Shown one piece after another: positions 41,814 to 50,124 of a stretch of 64,000 bases of DNA. A program made the translations under genes and the position numbers. The DNA is from Salinibacterium sp. M195 (GTDB lineage Bacteria; Actinomycetota; Actinomycetes; Actinomycetales; Microbacteriaceae). Below the pieces are notes generated by a model, which had not been told where the DNA came from, did not search any database, and was given only the letters and a program-made list of their open reading frames with translations. The DNA is taken from NCBI RefSeq assembly GCF_019443965.1, contig NZ_CP040814.1, positions 2,046,001-2,110,000 of the forward strand, read 5' to 3'. How positions within the stretch are numbered: position 1 is the stretch's first letter; each line of letters begins with the position of its first letter.

Positions 41814-42086
41814 ATGAAGAACACAATGACAACCCTGATCGACCTCAAGGCGTTGCTGACAGTGGTCGAGAAAAGTAAACGACACGACGGGACGATTGAC
41901 GAGAACAGCGTTCTTAAGTTGACCTTGGTTTGGGAACTGGATATCGATCACGTCGCGGCGCGCAATGATCCTGACTCGCTCGACGAGCATTCCCAGGCCA
42001 CCGCAACTCCAGCCCGCAACTCTCAGCAGTCCGCTGGAAAGTCTGATGATTGGCGAACTACCGTCGCTCAGTTTCCCGAAGAATGA
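41814..42086 (+). CDS. Small protein, unknown
   Basis: Hypothetical 90-residue soluble protein. The N-terminal half is helical (LIDLKALLTVVEKSKR, NSVLKLTLVWELDIDHVAARND), the C-terminal half Ser/Gln/Asp-rich and probably disordered. ATG at 41814 has GGGAGAG about 4 nt upstream. It is the last of a run of three small genes after CsbD. No relative recognised. Confidence 0.6.
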   Translation: MKNTMTTLIDLKALLTVVEKSKRHDGTIDENSVLKLTLVWELDIDHVAARNDPDSLDEHSQATATPARNSQQSAGKSDDWRTTVAQFPEE

Positions 42087-42112
42087 TCTTGTGACTTAGG
42101 GCGCAGCTCTTC

Positions 42113-42129
42113 CTATGATCTCGTCATAG
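42113..42129. promoter_or_regulatory. Inverted repeat upstream of YHYH gene 1
   Basis: CTATGA-TCTCG-TCATAG, a perfect inverted repeat with 6-nt arms, ends 72 nt before the ATG at 42202. It may be an operator or the end structure of the previous transcript; there is no T tract. Confidence 0.4.
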
Positions 42130-42201
42130 AACCATCCGCTAGGATCGGCGGCGCTCGCGGACACGCCCCGCGCAGCCCTGATCTGCTCGGAGGCAATCGC
42201 C

Positions 42202-43191
42202 ATGTTCACTCGCTCATTGACCTCGCGCACGACGGTCGCGCTCTCCTTGGGCGCAATGCTCATACTTAGTGGCTGTAGTTCCGACAAGGGCGACTCCACG
42301 GCGACCGCAACTGCGACGCCGAGTACCGAGCCAACCGCTGCAGCATCGGCGATCGACATCCCGGATGCCTGGTCTGGCGTCATCGACACCACAGCCATTC
42401 CGCTCGGCGACGACCGCACCTCCACCTCCCCCGCTGTCGACTATCTGTACTCCTGCAAGACAGACTTCAGCGGGCGCGGGCCGGTGAACGGCGGACCGTG
42501 GATCGACTACGACGCTGGAACGTGGGATGCCACGACAAAGGCCACCGTCGAGGGTGCGCTCTCCTGGCCCCAGGCCTACTACGACGAACAAGTCGGCCAC
42601 GACACTCGCACCATCCTGACCGCGAATTTACCGACTGAGCAGATGACGGGCGCCTTCCCCATCGCCGACACCGACCCGGTGAAAGAGTTTGACCGCAACC
42701 CCAATGAGATTGACGAGAAGCTTGTTGAGCTCGCCCTCACCCTCTCTCCCGCCATCGCATCCGAGCCAAGCTGTGTTGCGATGGGCGCCGTTGGAGTGCT
42801 CAAGAACGGCGTTTACCTCTACAACGCGGTGGATGCTTCTGGCGGAGACGCGGTCGCGCACGAGACCCAAGACCGGTGTGACGGGCATCCGGATGGCGGC
42901 GACTTTTACCACTATCACGACGTTCCGTCCTGCCTCCGCGATGCCGCCCCGGAGACCGGATCGACCCTCGTCGGGTACGCCCTGGATGGCTTCGGAATCT
43001 ACATTGAGCGTGACTCGAACGGCAACTTGCCGACCAATGCCGATCTCGACGAATGCCACGGCCGCACTAGCACTGTGCTCTTCGACGGTGTTGAGCAAGA
43101 GATGTATCACTACAGTGCGACTCGAGAGTTTCCCTTTACAGTCGGATGCTACGTCGGAGACCCAGCGCCCGTGCCGTCGCACGAGCACTGA
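42202..43191 (+). CDS. YHYH-domain lipoprotein (copy 1)
   Basis: Predicted lipoprotein of 329 residues: signal MFTRSLTSRTTVALSLGAML and lipobox LSGC (Cys25). The YHYH domain (PF14240 type) carries GDFYHYHDVP with YHYH at 246-249, GYALDGFGIY at 268-277, DLDECHG at 291-297, YHY at 312-314 and FTVGCYVG near the end. The clustered His, Cys, Asp and Tyr could bind metal. GGAGG lies upstream of the ATG. A second copy at 56220 is paired with a DUF305 gene. The family is found in secreted proteins of many bacteria but has no proven function. Confidence 0.88.
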   Translation: MFTRSLTSRTTVALSLGAMLILSGCSSDKGDSTATATATPSTEPTAAASAIDIPDAWSGVIDTTAIPLGDDRTSTSPAVDYLYSCKTDFSGRGPVNGGPWIDYDAGTWDATTKATVEGALSWPQAYYDEQVGHDTRTILTANLPTEQMTGAFPIADTDPVKEFDRNPNEIDEKLVELALTLSPAIASEPSCVAMGAVGVLKNGVYLYNAVDASGGDAVAHETQDRCDGHPDGGDFYHYHDVPSCLRDAAPETGSTLVGYALDGFGIYIERDSNGNLPTNADLDECHGRTSTVLFDGVEQEMYHYSATREFPFTVGCYVGDPAPVPSHEH

Positions 43192-43215
43192 GCGTCAGCT
43201 TCGCTAGCTAGGCCC

Positions 43216-43542
43216 TCAGGAACTCCACGCTCGCCGGATCGCCGTGACGACATCTTCTTCGCGAATCTCTTGCCCTTTCGCCTCGAAGACCAGCTCACGG
43301 ACTCGTGACACGATCGCGCCAGGCAACACGGATGCGCCCTCCGATACCCGGGTGCCCGCGCCCGTGCGCGAATAGACGAGTCCATCGGCTTCAAGCATCT
43401 TGTAGGCCTTAGCAGCAGTTCCGTTGGCCACCCCGAGGTCGTTCGCTACCTGTCTTACCGTAGGGAGCCGTTCGCCGCTGCCGACCTGACCCGACACGAT
43501 CATCCCGCGGAATTGCTCGTAGATCTCGTTGGCGTCAGTCAC
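43216..43542 (-). CDS. Short GntR (YtrA-type) regulator
   Basis: GntR winged-helix regulator of 108 residues with a short C-terminal tail, as in the YtrA subfamily. IYEQFRGMIVSGQVGSGERLPTVRQVANDLGVANGTAAKAYKMLEADGLV covers the DNA-binding domain (residues 7-56, split here by helices). GTG at 43542 overlaps the stop of the upstream membrane-protein gene (GTGA). A TGTRTCA-type inverted repeat at 44541-44564, just upstream of the operon's first gene, is the likely operator. YtrA regulators usually control membrane transporters. Confidence 0.88.
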   Translation of the reverse strand: MTDANEIYEQFRGMIVSGQVGSGERLPTVRQVANDLGVANGTAAKAYKMLEADGLVYSRTGAGTRVSEGASVLPGAIVSRVRELVFEAKGQEIREEDVVTAIRRAWSS

Positions 43543-44525
43543 GAGCGCACCAACTCCGAGGAGGAGACGCGCGACTGCTTGCCGCGCATAGCCGCCACCA
43601 GCATCAGCAGCGCGAGCGCCTGCAGCACCGCACCGGCCACAGCGATCGCAGGGGCAAACGATGCATAGCCCAAAGACACGAAGTATTCGGCGGAATCTAG
43701 GGTGGTAATCACGCTGGAGAACGTCGCCGTTTGACCGATGAGGAGAAGAGCGCCGCCCAGCGGAAGCAATACTGCGGCGGTGAAAAGTCGAAGCAGTACA
43801 GAAGATGCGCGCGTGCGTTCGCGAGTTTCCGCATCGACGGATGCCGGGCTTGCGAACGGACGAACCGAGATGGTGTGCAAAACCCACCACAGCTGCGCCG
43901 CAAGCACCACAGCGAGGATGACGACCGGCACTGAATAAGCCCAGCCGTAGAAAGTGCTCGCTCCGTACTCATCCCAAGCAGCATCGGTGGCACCAATAGG
44001 CCGAGGCCAGCTGACCAACGTATGCAGTCCGAATCTGTCGGTGATCGAGTGCACTCCGGCAAATAGCGAGACGCTCACGAGTGCACCGAGAACGCTGGCT
44101 GCGCTTGCGAGCTCTTTGCGACTGGCGAAACTAGCCCACCCACGCGGCTTCAATGACAACACCGGCGCCTCGACTGTCACAGACTCTTGTGCAACCCGCA
44201 CCATGACTACAGTCAGCACCACGACCGCGACGATCAACGGCAGCGGATAGCTCCACCACGCATACCCCCACGGGTCAGGGCTAAAATCGACGCTCAAGTT
44301 GGGCAACAGGTAACGCTGCGCCAAGTCGAGTAACGGAAAGAACTGCACCGCGAGATGCACGATCAATACCGCGACGGAACCTGTGACTGCAACTGAACGC
44401 ATGAACGCGCTGCGTCCCGGCTCAACGTGCTCAGGGGTTCTCCCCCTTCTCACGATGAGAAAGATGACGATAGCGATCGTCGCCAGGATGAGTGGAGACT
44501 GTAAGACGAGCAGCAGGTACGACAT
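43539..44525 (-). CDS. Polytopic membrane protein, unknown
   Basis: Hypothetical protein of 328 residues with about eight predicted transmembrane helices (for example 4-25, 44-66, 90-112, 140-160, 195-215, 235-262 and 285-315). Between the helices are short loops rich in Arg and Ser. ATG at 44525 has AAAGGAG about 7 nt upstream. It is the first gene of a two-gene operon with the GntR regulator, so it is probably regulated by it. It has no ATPase partner and no recognisable transporter motif. Confidence 0.75.
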   Translation of the reverse strand: MSYLLLVLQSPLILATIAIVIFLIVRRGRTPEHVEPGRSAFMRSVAVTGSVAVLIVHLAVQFFPLLDLAQRYLLPNLSVDFSPDPWGYAWWSYPLPLIVAVVVLTVVMVRVAQESVTVEAPVLSLKPRGWASFASRKELASAASVLGALVSVSLFAGVHSITDRFGLHTLVSWPRPIGATDAAWDEYGASTFYGWAYSVPVVILAVVLAAQLWWVLHTISVRPFASPASVDAETRERTRASSVLLRLFTAAVLLPLGGALLLIGQTATFSSVITTLDSAEYFVSLGYASFAPAIAVAGAVLQALALLMLVAAMRGKQSRVSSSELVRS

Positions 44526-44540
44526 TGACGGCTCCTTTAA

Positions 44541-44564
44541 CTTGTGTCACCCGAATGATACAAG
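44541..44564. promoter_or_regulatory. GntR-type operator candidate
   Basis: CTTGTGTCA-CCCGAA-TGATACAAG: 9-nt arms with one mismatch and a 6-nt spacer, 15 nt upstream of the ATG at 44525. It lies at the head of the operon that encodes the GntR regulator and fits autoregulation. Confidence 0.7.
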
Positions 44565-44633
44565 ACTGAAGTGACCGATTGTCAATACTGCAACCGAAGA
44601 TCTTTCGAATACTTGCGAAAAACTCAGATACGT

Positions 44634-44639
44634 TACACT
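44634..44639 (+). promoter_or_regulatory. Probable promoter, leaderless start
   Basis: TACACT ends 6 nt before the ATG at 44646. TTGCGA at 44613-44618 is a possible -35 box at 15-nt spacing. Confidence 0.45.
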
Positions 44640-44645
44640 TTCCAG

Positions 44646-45545
44646 ATGGAAAGTGATTCCGCGAACTCCCCCACCGCTCCAGATTCCGCCCCACAGCCCA
44701 CGTCGATTGAAGCCTCTCGCCACCTCCAACAGCACCAAGAAGTGCGCGATTCGGTGAATCAGCGGGGGCCGTCCCGCGACTTTGCTTGGTTCAGCCTCTG
44801 GAGCGCTCTCATGGTAGCGAGCTATGTCGGCGTGTTTCTGTTCGCCTTTTCCGCGGGTATCGGAACCGCCGGCGACAGCAACCCCGACAAGTTCTCGCAG
44901 ACATCGCTACTTGTCCTACCAATACTGGCTTTCACCACGATGACCACGGGTGCACGTGAACGGTTCGGCATCCGAAGAGCGCCGGCGCGGGCAGTGTGGA
45001 TTCCCTTGGTCTTAGCGCTCTTCGGAATGGCCGTTTTGTCTGGTCTGTCCGTGTTTGACGTGCCCTACTCGCGCTGGCTCATCGCGCTGGTCGCCCTCGC
45101 CGTCTTCGTCCCCCTGGCCGCATCCGCCATAGCTCAACTGATCCGGGTGCCACGTTCACGCACCCCGGCGGGCCGCAGCCCCGAACCGCTCAGCACACCC
45201 GTGCGCTGGAACACGGCGATCATGGGAGCGGTAGCGGGCCTGCTCATCTCCTTCGGCGCTATTCCGATCGTCTCAGCACTGGTGATGATCGCGGCGCTCG
45301 CGGGCATCGCGTTCACGTATGTGCTGAACGAATCCGCGTGGGTCCTGCCCCGCGTTGGCTTCGAATGGGGCTGGATGCAGTGGGCTGCGTTCGGCATCAC
45401 CACGAGCACGCTCTTCGCTTTCGCCGTACTCGCTCCGCTGGCAGAGTCGCCATCACTCGCGGCATCGATAGCTGCAGGAATCGGCGTCTTCCTCGTCATG
45501 CTTGCGGCATCTGCGCTTCCGGCTCCCAGAGATGCACGATCATGA
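44646..45545 (+). CDS. Polytopic membrane protein, unknown
   Basis: Hypothetical protein of 299 residues. A cytoplasmic N-terminal stretch of ~45 residues (Ser/Pro/Gln-rich) is followed by about eight transmembrane helices, and the short loops hold ERFGIRRAPAR and RVPRSRTPAGRSPEPL. ATG at 44646 fits the promoter and is preferred to the longer in-frame ATG at 44571, which would read across the GntR operator region. Its stop overlaps the next gene, a helix-turn-helix regulator (ATGA). It mirrors the divergent membrane-protein/regulator pair. Confidence 0.75.
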   Translation: MESDSANSPTAPDSAPQPTSIEASRHLQQHQEVRDSVNQRGPSRDFAWFSLWSALMVASYVGVFLFAFSAGIGTAGDSNPDKFSQTSLLVLPILAFTTMTTGARERFGIRRAPARAVWIPLVLALFGMAVLSGLSVFDVPYSRWLIALVALAVFVPLAASAIAQLIRVPRSRTPAGRSPEPLSTPVRWNTAIMGAVAGLLISFGAIPIVSALVMIAALAGIAFTYVLNESAWVLPRVGFEWGWMQWAAFGITTSTLFAFAVLAPLAESPSLAASIAAGIGVFLVMLAASALPAPRDARS

Positions 45546-45838
45546 AGCATCCCCGTCATCAATTGAATGATGCGTTCGCGACTCCGGTGAGGCTGTCGCT
45601 CATGGCCGCGCTGGGTCCCAGAAATGAGATCGACTTTGCCACGCTGAAAGCGTTGCTCGAAGTCGAAGACTCAGCTCTCAGCAAAGCGATCAGCTATCTT
45701 GCGGATGCCGGCTACGCAAAAGTTCTCAAGGGAACGGTCGGCAATCGTCCGCGCACGTGGGTGACCTCGACGGCATCCGGCTATCGCGCGTATCAGCAGC
45801 ATCTGCTGGCGTTGCGAGCGATCACAGAGCACGCCTAA
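45542..45838 (+). CDS. Winged-helix regulator (MarR/HTH_34-like)
   Basis: A 98-residue DNA-binding protein. ATPVRLSLMAALGPRNEIDFATLKALLEVEDSALSKAISYLADAGYAKVLK (13-63) is a compact winged helix with recognition helix around DSALSKAISYL; the wing GNRPRTWVTSTASG follows. Such small regulators (PF13601 type) are usually coupled to a membrane protein gene, as here, where the ATG overlaps the upstream stop. It probably autoregulates the pair. Signal unknown. Confidence 0.85.
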   Translation: MKHPRHQLNDAFATPVRLSLMAALGPRNEIDFATLKALLEVEDSALSKAISYLADAGYAKVLKGTVGNRPRTWVTSTASGYRAYQQHLLALRAITEHA

Positions 45839-45927
45839 ACCCACGTGAAGGTGGCCGGATATTCGCTACGCATGAGCTCCCCCACTCCCGAGACTGGTGA
45901 GTGTTTTGCTGTGGAGGGCTTTCACAG

Positions 45928-45940
45928 TATTGGCCCAATA
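45928..45940. promoter_or_regulatory. Inverted repeat upstream of DUF3105 gene
   Basis: TATTGG-C-CCAATA, a perfect inverted repeat with 6-nt arms, ends 55 nt before the ATG at 45996 and may be a regulator site. Confidence 0.4.
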
Positions 45941-45995
45941 GCCTTAAGAGGCACATCTGTTCCCTGCCCACGCACCCGACGACAGGACCACCTGA

Positions 45996-46685
45996 ATGTC
46001 ACCTCGCGACTCTCAAGTCTCCCCAAACACGCCCTCGGGCAAAGACCTCACTGTTAAGCAGCAGCGCGATGCGCGCCGGGCCACAAAAGTCGCCGCAATG
46101 AAAAAGAAGCAGGCTACAGAGAAGCGCCACCGGATGATCGGGATCGTCATCAGCAGCGTTGCCGCAGTCGGAGTGCTCGCGCTCGTCATTGTGATGGTCG
46201 TGACAAACGGAACTCCGCGAACGAGTCCCGAGGCTATCGAGATCGACGGCGTGCAGAATTACCCGAATCTGGTCGCCACTCATGTCGCGGACGCAGTCGA
46301 TTACGAGCAGAGCCCCCCTGTAGGTGGTGAGCACTCTTCGGCCTGGCTGAACTGCGGTGTCTATACCGAACCTGTTCAGAACGAAAACGCCGTGCACGCT
46401 CTCGAGCATGGCGCCGTGTGGGTCACTTACAACCCGGAGCAAGTCTCGGGAGCTGACCTCGAATCGCTGCAGGATGCTGTCCCGTCAACATATTCGGTAG
46501 TCTCCCCGGTTGCAGACCTTCAGTCCCCCGTCATTATCTCTGCGTGGGCAAACCAAGTTGAACTCGACGGGGTAGACGATCCGCGACTGCAGGACTTCGT
46601 TGACAAATTCTGGCAGGGTGGCGAAGCACCAGAACTCGGGGCTTCATGCTCCGGCGGTATCGACGGTCCCGGCCGCATCGCATGA
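45996..46685 (+). CDS. DUF3105 domain membrane-anchored protein
   Basis: A 229-residue protein with a basic cytoplasmic N terminus, one transmembrane helix (about 47-69) and an extracytoplasmic DUF3105 domain. The conserved parts are HVADAVDYEQSPPVGGEHSSAWLNCGVY and NAVHALEHGAVWVTYNP, with three histidines and Cys that could bind metal. The ATG is preceded by GGACCACCTGA. The stop overlaps the start of a DUF305 gene (ATGA), so the two are translated together. DUF3105 proteins often adjoin DUF305 genes; the function is unproven. Confidence 0.88.
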   Translation: MSPRDSQVSPNTPSGKDLTVKQQRDARRATKVAAMKKKQATEKRHRMIGIVISSVAAVGVLALVIVMVVTNGTPRTSPEAIEIDGVQNYPNLVATHVADAVDYEQSPPVGGEHSSAWLNCGVYTEPVQNENAVHALEHGAVWVTYNPEQVSGADLESLQDAVPSTYSVVSPVADLQSPVIISAWANQVELDGVDDPRLQDFVDKFWQGGEAPELGASCSGGIDGPGRIA

Positions 46686-47338
46686 CCGATGCCGACGGCG
46701 GCGTTTCGCCAGCTCGCCCGTGGCTCCGCGTAGGCGCAATGACTGTCGCGGCGCTGCTGTTAGTTGGCTTTGGCCTGCTCGCTGGGCAGAAACTCTTGCC
46801 CGCTGAATCCTCGGATCCATTGACGACGAGCGCCGAAGCAGGGTTTGCGCGCGACATGCAGACACATCACCTTCAGGCGGTCGACATGTCAATGATCATT
46901 CTGGAAAAGAGCGACAACCAAGCTATACGCACCTTGGCGTACGACATCGCGACCGCGCAAGGTCAGCAAGCTGGTCAAATGTTTGCGTGGTTGACGATGT
47001 GGAACTTGCCTCAAGCGTCTCAAGAGCCTGCGATGACCTGGATGATGGATGCCGACGACCACGACTCGCACGGCACCTCGGATTCCGACTCCATCACCGC
47101 AATGACCATGCCTGGACTAGCGACCTACGACCAGATGGAGGCGTTCAGGGCGAGCACCACTGATGCTGACTCGATGTTTCTCGAGCTCATGATTGCGCAC
47201 CACGCGGGTGGCGTCGACATGGCTGAGGGACTCCTCGAGCGGTCGACGAACGATGTTGTGACGTCGCTCGCCGATCGAATGGTCGCCGTGCAGGTAAGCG
47301 AAATTAACTACATGAACGAGCTTCTGGCAGCCCTCTAG
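46682..47338 (+). CDS. DUF305 family protein (copy 1)
   Basis: A 218-residue protein anchored by one N-terminal helix (about 14-38). The DUF305 four-helix fold has FARDMQTHHLQAVDMSMI and the matching LMIAHHAGGVDMAEGLL, whose paired HH and Met residues are the conserved sites; a cyanobacterial relative (CopM) binds copper. ATG at 46682 overlaps the DUF3105 stop. A Met/Asp/His-rich segment (MTWMMDADDHDSHG) lies between the two motif halves. Export is likely, given the N-terminal helix and its partner. Confidence 0.9.
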   Translation: MTDADGGVSPARPWLRVGAMTVAALLLVGFGLLAGQKLLPAESSDPLTTSAEAGFARDMQTHHLQAVDMSMIILEKSDNQAIRTLAYDIATAQGQQAGQMFAWLTMWNLPQASQEPAMTWMMDADDHDSHGTSDSDSITAMTMPGLATYDQMEAFRASTTDADSMFLELMIAHHAGGVDMAEGLLERSTNDVVTSLADRMVAVQVSEINYMNELLAAL

Positions 47339-47381
47339 AGTCATCGTCAACCGGTCCCTGCAAAGGACTTAGCTACAAGGC

Positions 47382-49142
47382 TTAGACACCCCGTCGACGG
47401 AAGGTCAGCCACCCGATTAGCACAGTCCCGACCGCCCACAGCACGAGCATCGGCATATCGTGTTCGGGCCAGAAATGCAGTCGGTTTTCAACATCGAGCA
47501 CGACGTAGTACTCGTTCGCGGCATGACTGTGCGCGGCCTCGACGGGATCGGGAAATAGCTGCGAGATGTTGGCGAACCAGACGAACGGTGTGCCTTTTGT
47601 CGGTTCTTGCAGCCACGCCAAAAGGTAGGGAAAAACAAAGAAGACCGATGCCACGGTAAGCAGCGTTCCCGCCGCTGATCGCACGAGGATCCCCAGTCCA
47701 CTGCCGATGGCAGCGGTGAGACCGAGGGCGATGCACCCTTTCGCGATGGAGATAAACAGAATGGGGGCAAAGAGCGATGGTGTGTAACCCTGTCGTTGCA
47801 AAGTTTCTGTCACGAGCGGCGCCGCGACTACCAAGGATGTGATCGCCACCGCGAGAGATGCTCCCACCGCCACCACGACCTTCGCCAGGATTAAGCGACC
47901 TCGACTCGGCACCGCAGCCAACGCCGGGCGAATGTTCCCTGTCGAAAAATCAGACGTCATGATCACGGCACCAACGCCAGCGATCAGGAAGTGGCTCAGC
48001 GCAAGCCCTGCTGTTATGGACCAGTACGTCTGGTCGAACGTGACCAACTCGAGATCTCCCGGCACCATGGGAGCAGGAAAGTGTTCCTCTGGTGTGGATG
48101 CCGCCGCCCATCGGTACGCCAACCAGACATTGACAACCCAACTGAGTGCGAGCAGCCAGCGCACTGCCGGCATCGTCAAAGCCTTGAGCGCTTCTGAGCG
48201 AAGTACGCCGCCGAAAGTCGCTCCGGGCAGGCGCCTTCGCGCGTGCCGCCGGGATGGATGGGCCCATCGCGTGCCCCCAGAAGCAATCACCCGATGCACG
48301 CGTCGCCGCAAAAACACTAAGAGCGAGACACCAAGCAAGATAACCGCCACAATAACGAGCGCGATCAGACCTTCCCCCGGGGAAAGAGTGGATGTCACAG
48401 TTCCGTCGAGCGCGATGGCTTGCGCTGGCGGGTGGGTCGTCAACGCCTGCAGCGCGGCGGCCGGAAGCCACCCCGCCACTCGCAGCCCAACATCACCGGC
48501 CACAACCATCAGCAATCTCGGCAGCAGGAACACAACGCCAAGAACAATCAGTACCGCCGTAACGGCTGTGCGCACCAGCGCAGCAGCCGAGATCCCCACA
48601 ATGGTAAACAATGCACCGCCACCAGCAACACTGAGAATGACGACGACAGTGTCCCCCCACGGTGCCGTCAAATACCCTCGTGATTCGAGCGTCACTGCTG
48701 CGATCCAGGCGGCCGCAGACGATCCGACCACTGTGATCACGCCGGCAAGCGCCGTGGCAGGGATCGCTTTAGCCAGCAGCAAGAGAGAACGGCGAGGCAC
48801 CGCCGTCAGAGAGCCGGCGAGGACATCATCCGTGTATTCCGAGCTCATCGAAATGATCCCCAGAATTGCGGCAAAGAATGCCACCGGAAGCGCACCCAAA
48901 GCTATCGATTCGAACAGTATCGGTGCGGCATCCCGTGCTGGCGCGGAGTCGGTGAATAGCGGAACCGGGAGAACCCGGATCACTGCCAAAACGACGGGCA
49001 CAAGAAACATGAAGAGCACAACGACACGGGGTGCTCGTAGAGACCACAACTTCAGAGCTTCAGACCGCACCAGAGCCGACGCACCCCAACGAGGCCCCGC
49101 TATTTCTGATGCGCGGGCCACCGTGTCGACGCTCACTTTCAC
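47382..49142 (-). CDS. ABC-2 type permease, internally duplicated
   Basis: Permease of 586 residues made of two similar halves. Each begins with a cytoplasmic segment ending in RSEALK (ALVRSEALKLWSLRAP near 22-37 and GVLRSEALKALTMPA near 310-325) and then has about six helices, including an FS/DFSTGNIRPALAAVPSRGRL-type loop matched by DDVLAGSLTAVPRRSLLLLA. ABC-2 permeases are normally half this size and pair up; here the two are fused. It overlaps the ATPase gene by 4 nt. Exporter for an unknown substrate, perhaps a peptide or drug. Confidence 0.88.
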   Translation of the reverse strand: MKVSVDTVARASEIAGPRWGASALVRSEALKLWSLRAPRVVVLFMFLVPVVLAVIRVLPVPLFTDSAPARDAAPILFESIALGALPVAFFAAILGIISMSSEYTDDVLAGSLTAVPRRSLLLLAKAIPATALAGVITVVGSSAAAWIAAVTLESRGYLTAPWGDTVVVILSVAGGGALFTIVGISAAALVRTAVTAVLIVLGVVFLLPRLLMVVAGDVGLRVAGWLPAAALQALTTHPPAQAIALDGTVTSTLSPGEGLIALVIVAVILLGVSLLVFLRRRVHRVIASGGTRWAHPSRRHARRRLPGATFGGVLRSEALKALTMPAVRWLLALSWVVNVWLAYRWAAASTPEEHFPAPMVPGDLELVTFDQTYWSITAGLALSHFLIAGVGAVIMTSDFSTGNIRPALAAVPSRGRLILAKVVVAVGASLAVAITSLVVAAPLVTETLQRQGYTPSLFAPILFISIAKGCIALGLTAAIGSGLGILVRSAAGTLLTVASVFFVFPYLLAWLQEPTKGTPFVWFANISQLFPDPVEAAHSHAANEYYVVLDVENRLHFWPEHDMPMLVLWAVGTVLIGWLTFRRRGV

Positions 49143-50041
49143 GCGCCCTGCCGGTATTCGACGCTGGAGTCAGTGAGCCGCCGATACGTGTCTTCCAGCG
49201 ACTCGACCTGAGTGCGAAGTTCTGAGAGCGGGATGCTGAGCTGCGCAGCGTGTCGCCCCACGTCATCAGCAGAGGCGCCCTGAATCGTGAGGGTGTCATC
49301 GTCGCGCTCAACGAGCGCCCCGAGCGCGATGAGCGGAGCGATGAGATCACTTGCCCGCGAGCTGCGAACGAGCACCCGTTCTGCACCCTGGAGTCGGGCG
49401 AGCTCCGACAGTTTCGTGTCAGCGAGCACCTTTCCGCGGCCCACAATAACGACGTGATCGGCGGTGAGCGCGACCTCGCTAATGAGGTGAGACGAGAGCA
49501 ACACGGTGCGACCCTCAGCCGCGAAGTTTCGAACGAGTTCTCGAAACCACATCACGCCGTCGGGGTCCAAGCCGTTCACGGGTTCATCAAACACAAAGAC
49601 TTCAGGGTTGCCCAGCATCGACGCCGCAATGCCGAGCCGTTGCCGCATTCCAAGCGAGTATCCGCCAACCCGTCGCGAGGCAACCCCACTGAGCCCGACT
49701 TCTTCGAGCACAAACTCAACGCGTTCACTCGAGATCGCATGGGTGAGAGCAAGCGCGCGCAGGTGGTCGAATCCTGAGCGCCCCGGATGAGCGTTGCGAG
49801 CATCCAGCAATGCACCAACGTGAAAAAGCGGATTTTTGATTCGCCGATAGGGTTGGCCGTCTACAAGAGCTTCGCCCGAACTCGCCGTCTCGAGCCCGAG
49901 CAGAATGCGCATCGTTGTCGTCTTGCCGGAGCCATTCGGTCCTAGGAAGCCGGTGACGCGTCCTGGCTCCGCGGTGAAGCTCAGGTCATCGAGAGCACGC
50001 TTGGCGCCGAAACTCTTTGAGAGGCGACGAATCTCAATCAA
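49139..50041 (-). CDS. ABC transporter ATP-binding protein
   Basis: ATPase partner of the duplicated permease, 300 residues. GPNGSGKTTT is Walker A, YSLGMRQR the signature and FVFDEPVNGLDP Walker B with the D loop, followed by LLSSHLISE with the switch histidine. A C-terminal extension of about 80 residues is typical of BcrA/NatA-type exporters. A TTG start at 50041 with GAGGAG 5-6 nt upstream is chosen over the in-frame ATG at 50074. It lies downstream of a response-regulator gene on the same strand, so the two-component system probably controls it. Confidence 0.9.
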   Translation of the reverse strand: MIEIRRLSKSFGAKRALDDLSFTAEPGRVTGFLGPNGSGKTTTMRILLGLETASSGEALVDGQPYRRIKNPLFHVGALLDARNAHPGRSGFDHLRALALTHAISSERVEFVLEEVGLSGVASRRVGGYSLGMRQRLGIAASMLGNPEVFVFDEPVNGLDPDGVMWFRELVRNFAAEGRTVLLSSHLISEVALTADHVVIVGRGKVLADTKLSELARLQGAERVLVRSSRASDLIAPLIALGALVERDDDTLTIQGASADDVGRHAAQLSIPLSELRTQVESLEDTYRRLTDSSVEYRQGA

Positions 50042-50124
50042 ACGAACTCCTCTGTGGGGCCGGGGATCAATCAACCGCTGATCGAAGCAATCCTCACGCT
50101 ACCGGACGGAGCAAAAGAAGACAC

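Noticed and set aside
47839..49176. 445-residue plus-strand open frame
   Set aside because: It lies antisense to the ABC permease, is rich in Arg/Ser/Thr/Ala and has no motif or ribosome binding site; it is a shadow of GC-rich codon use.
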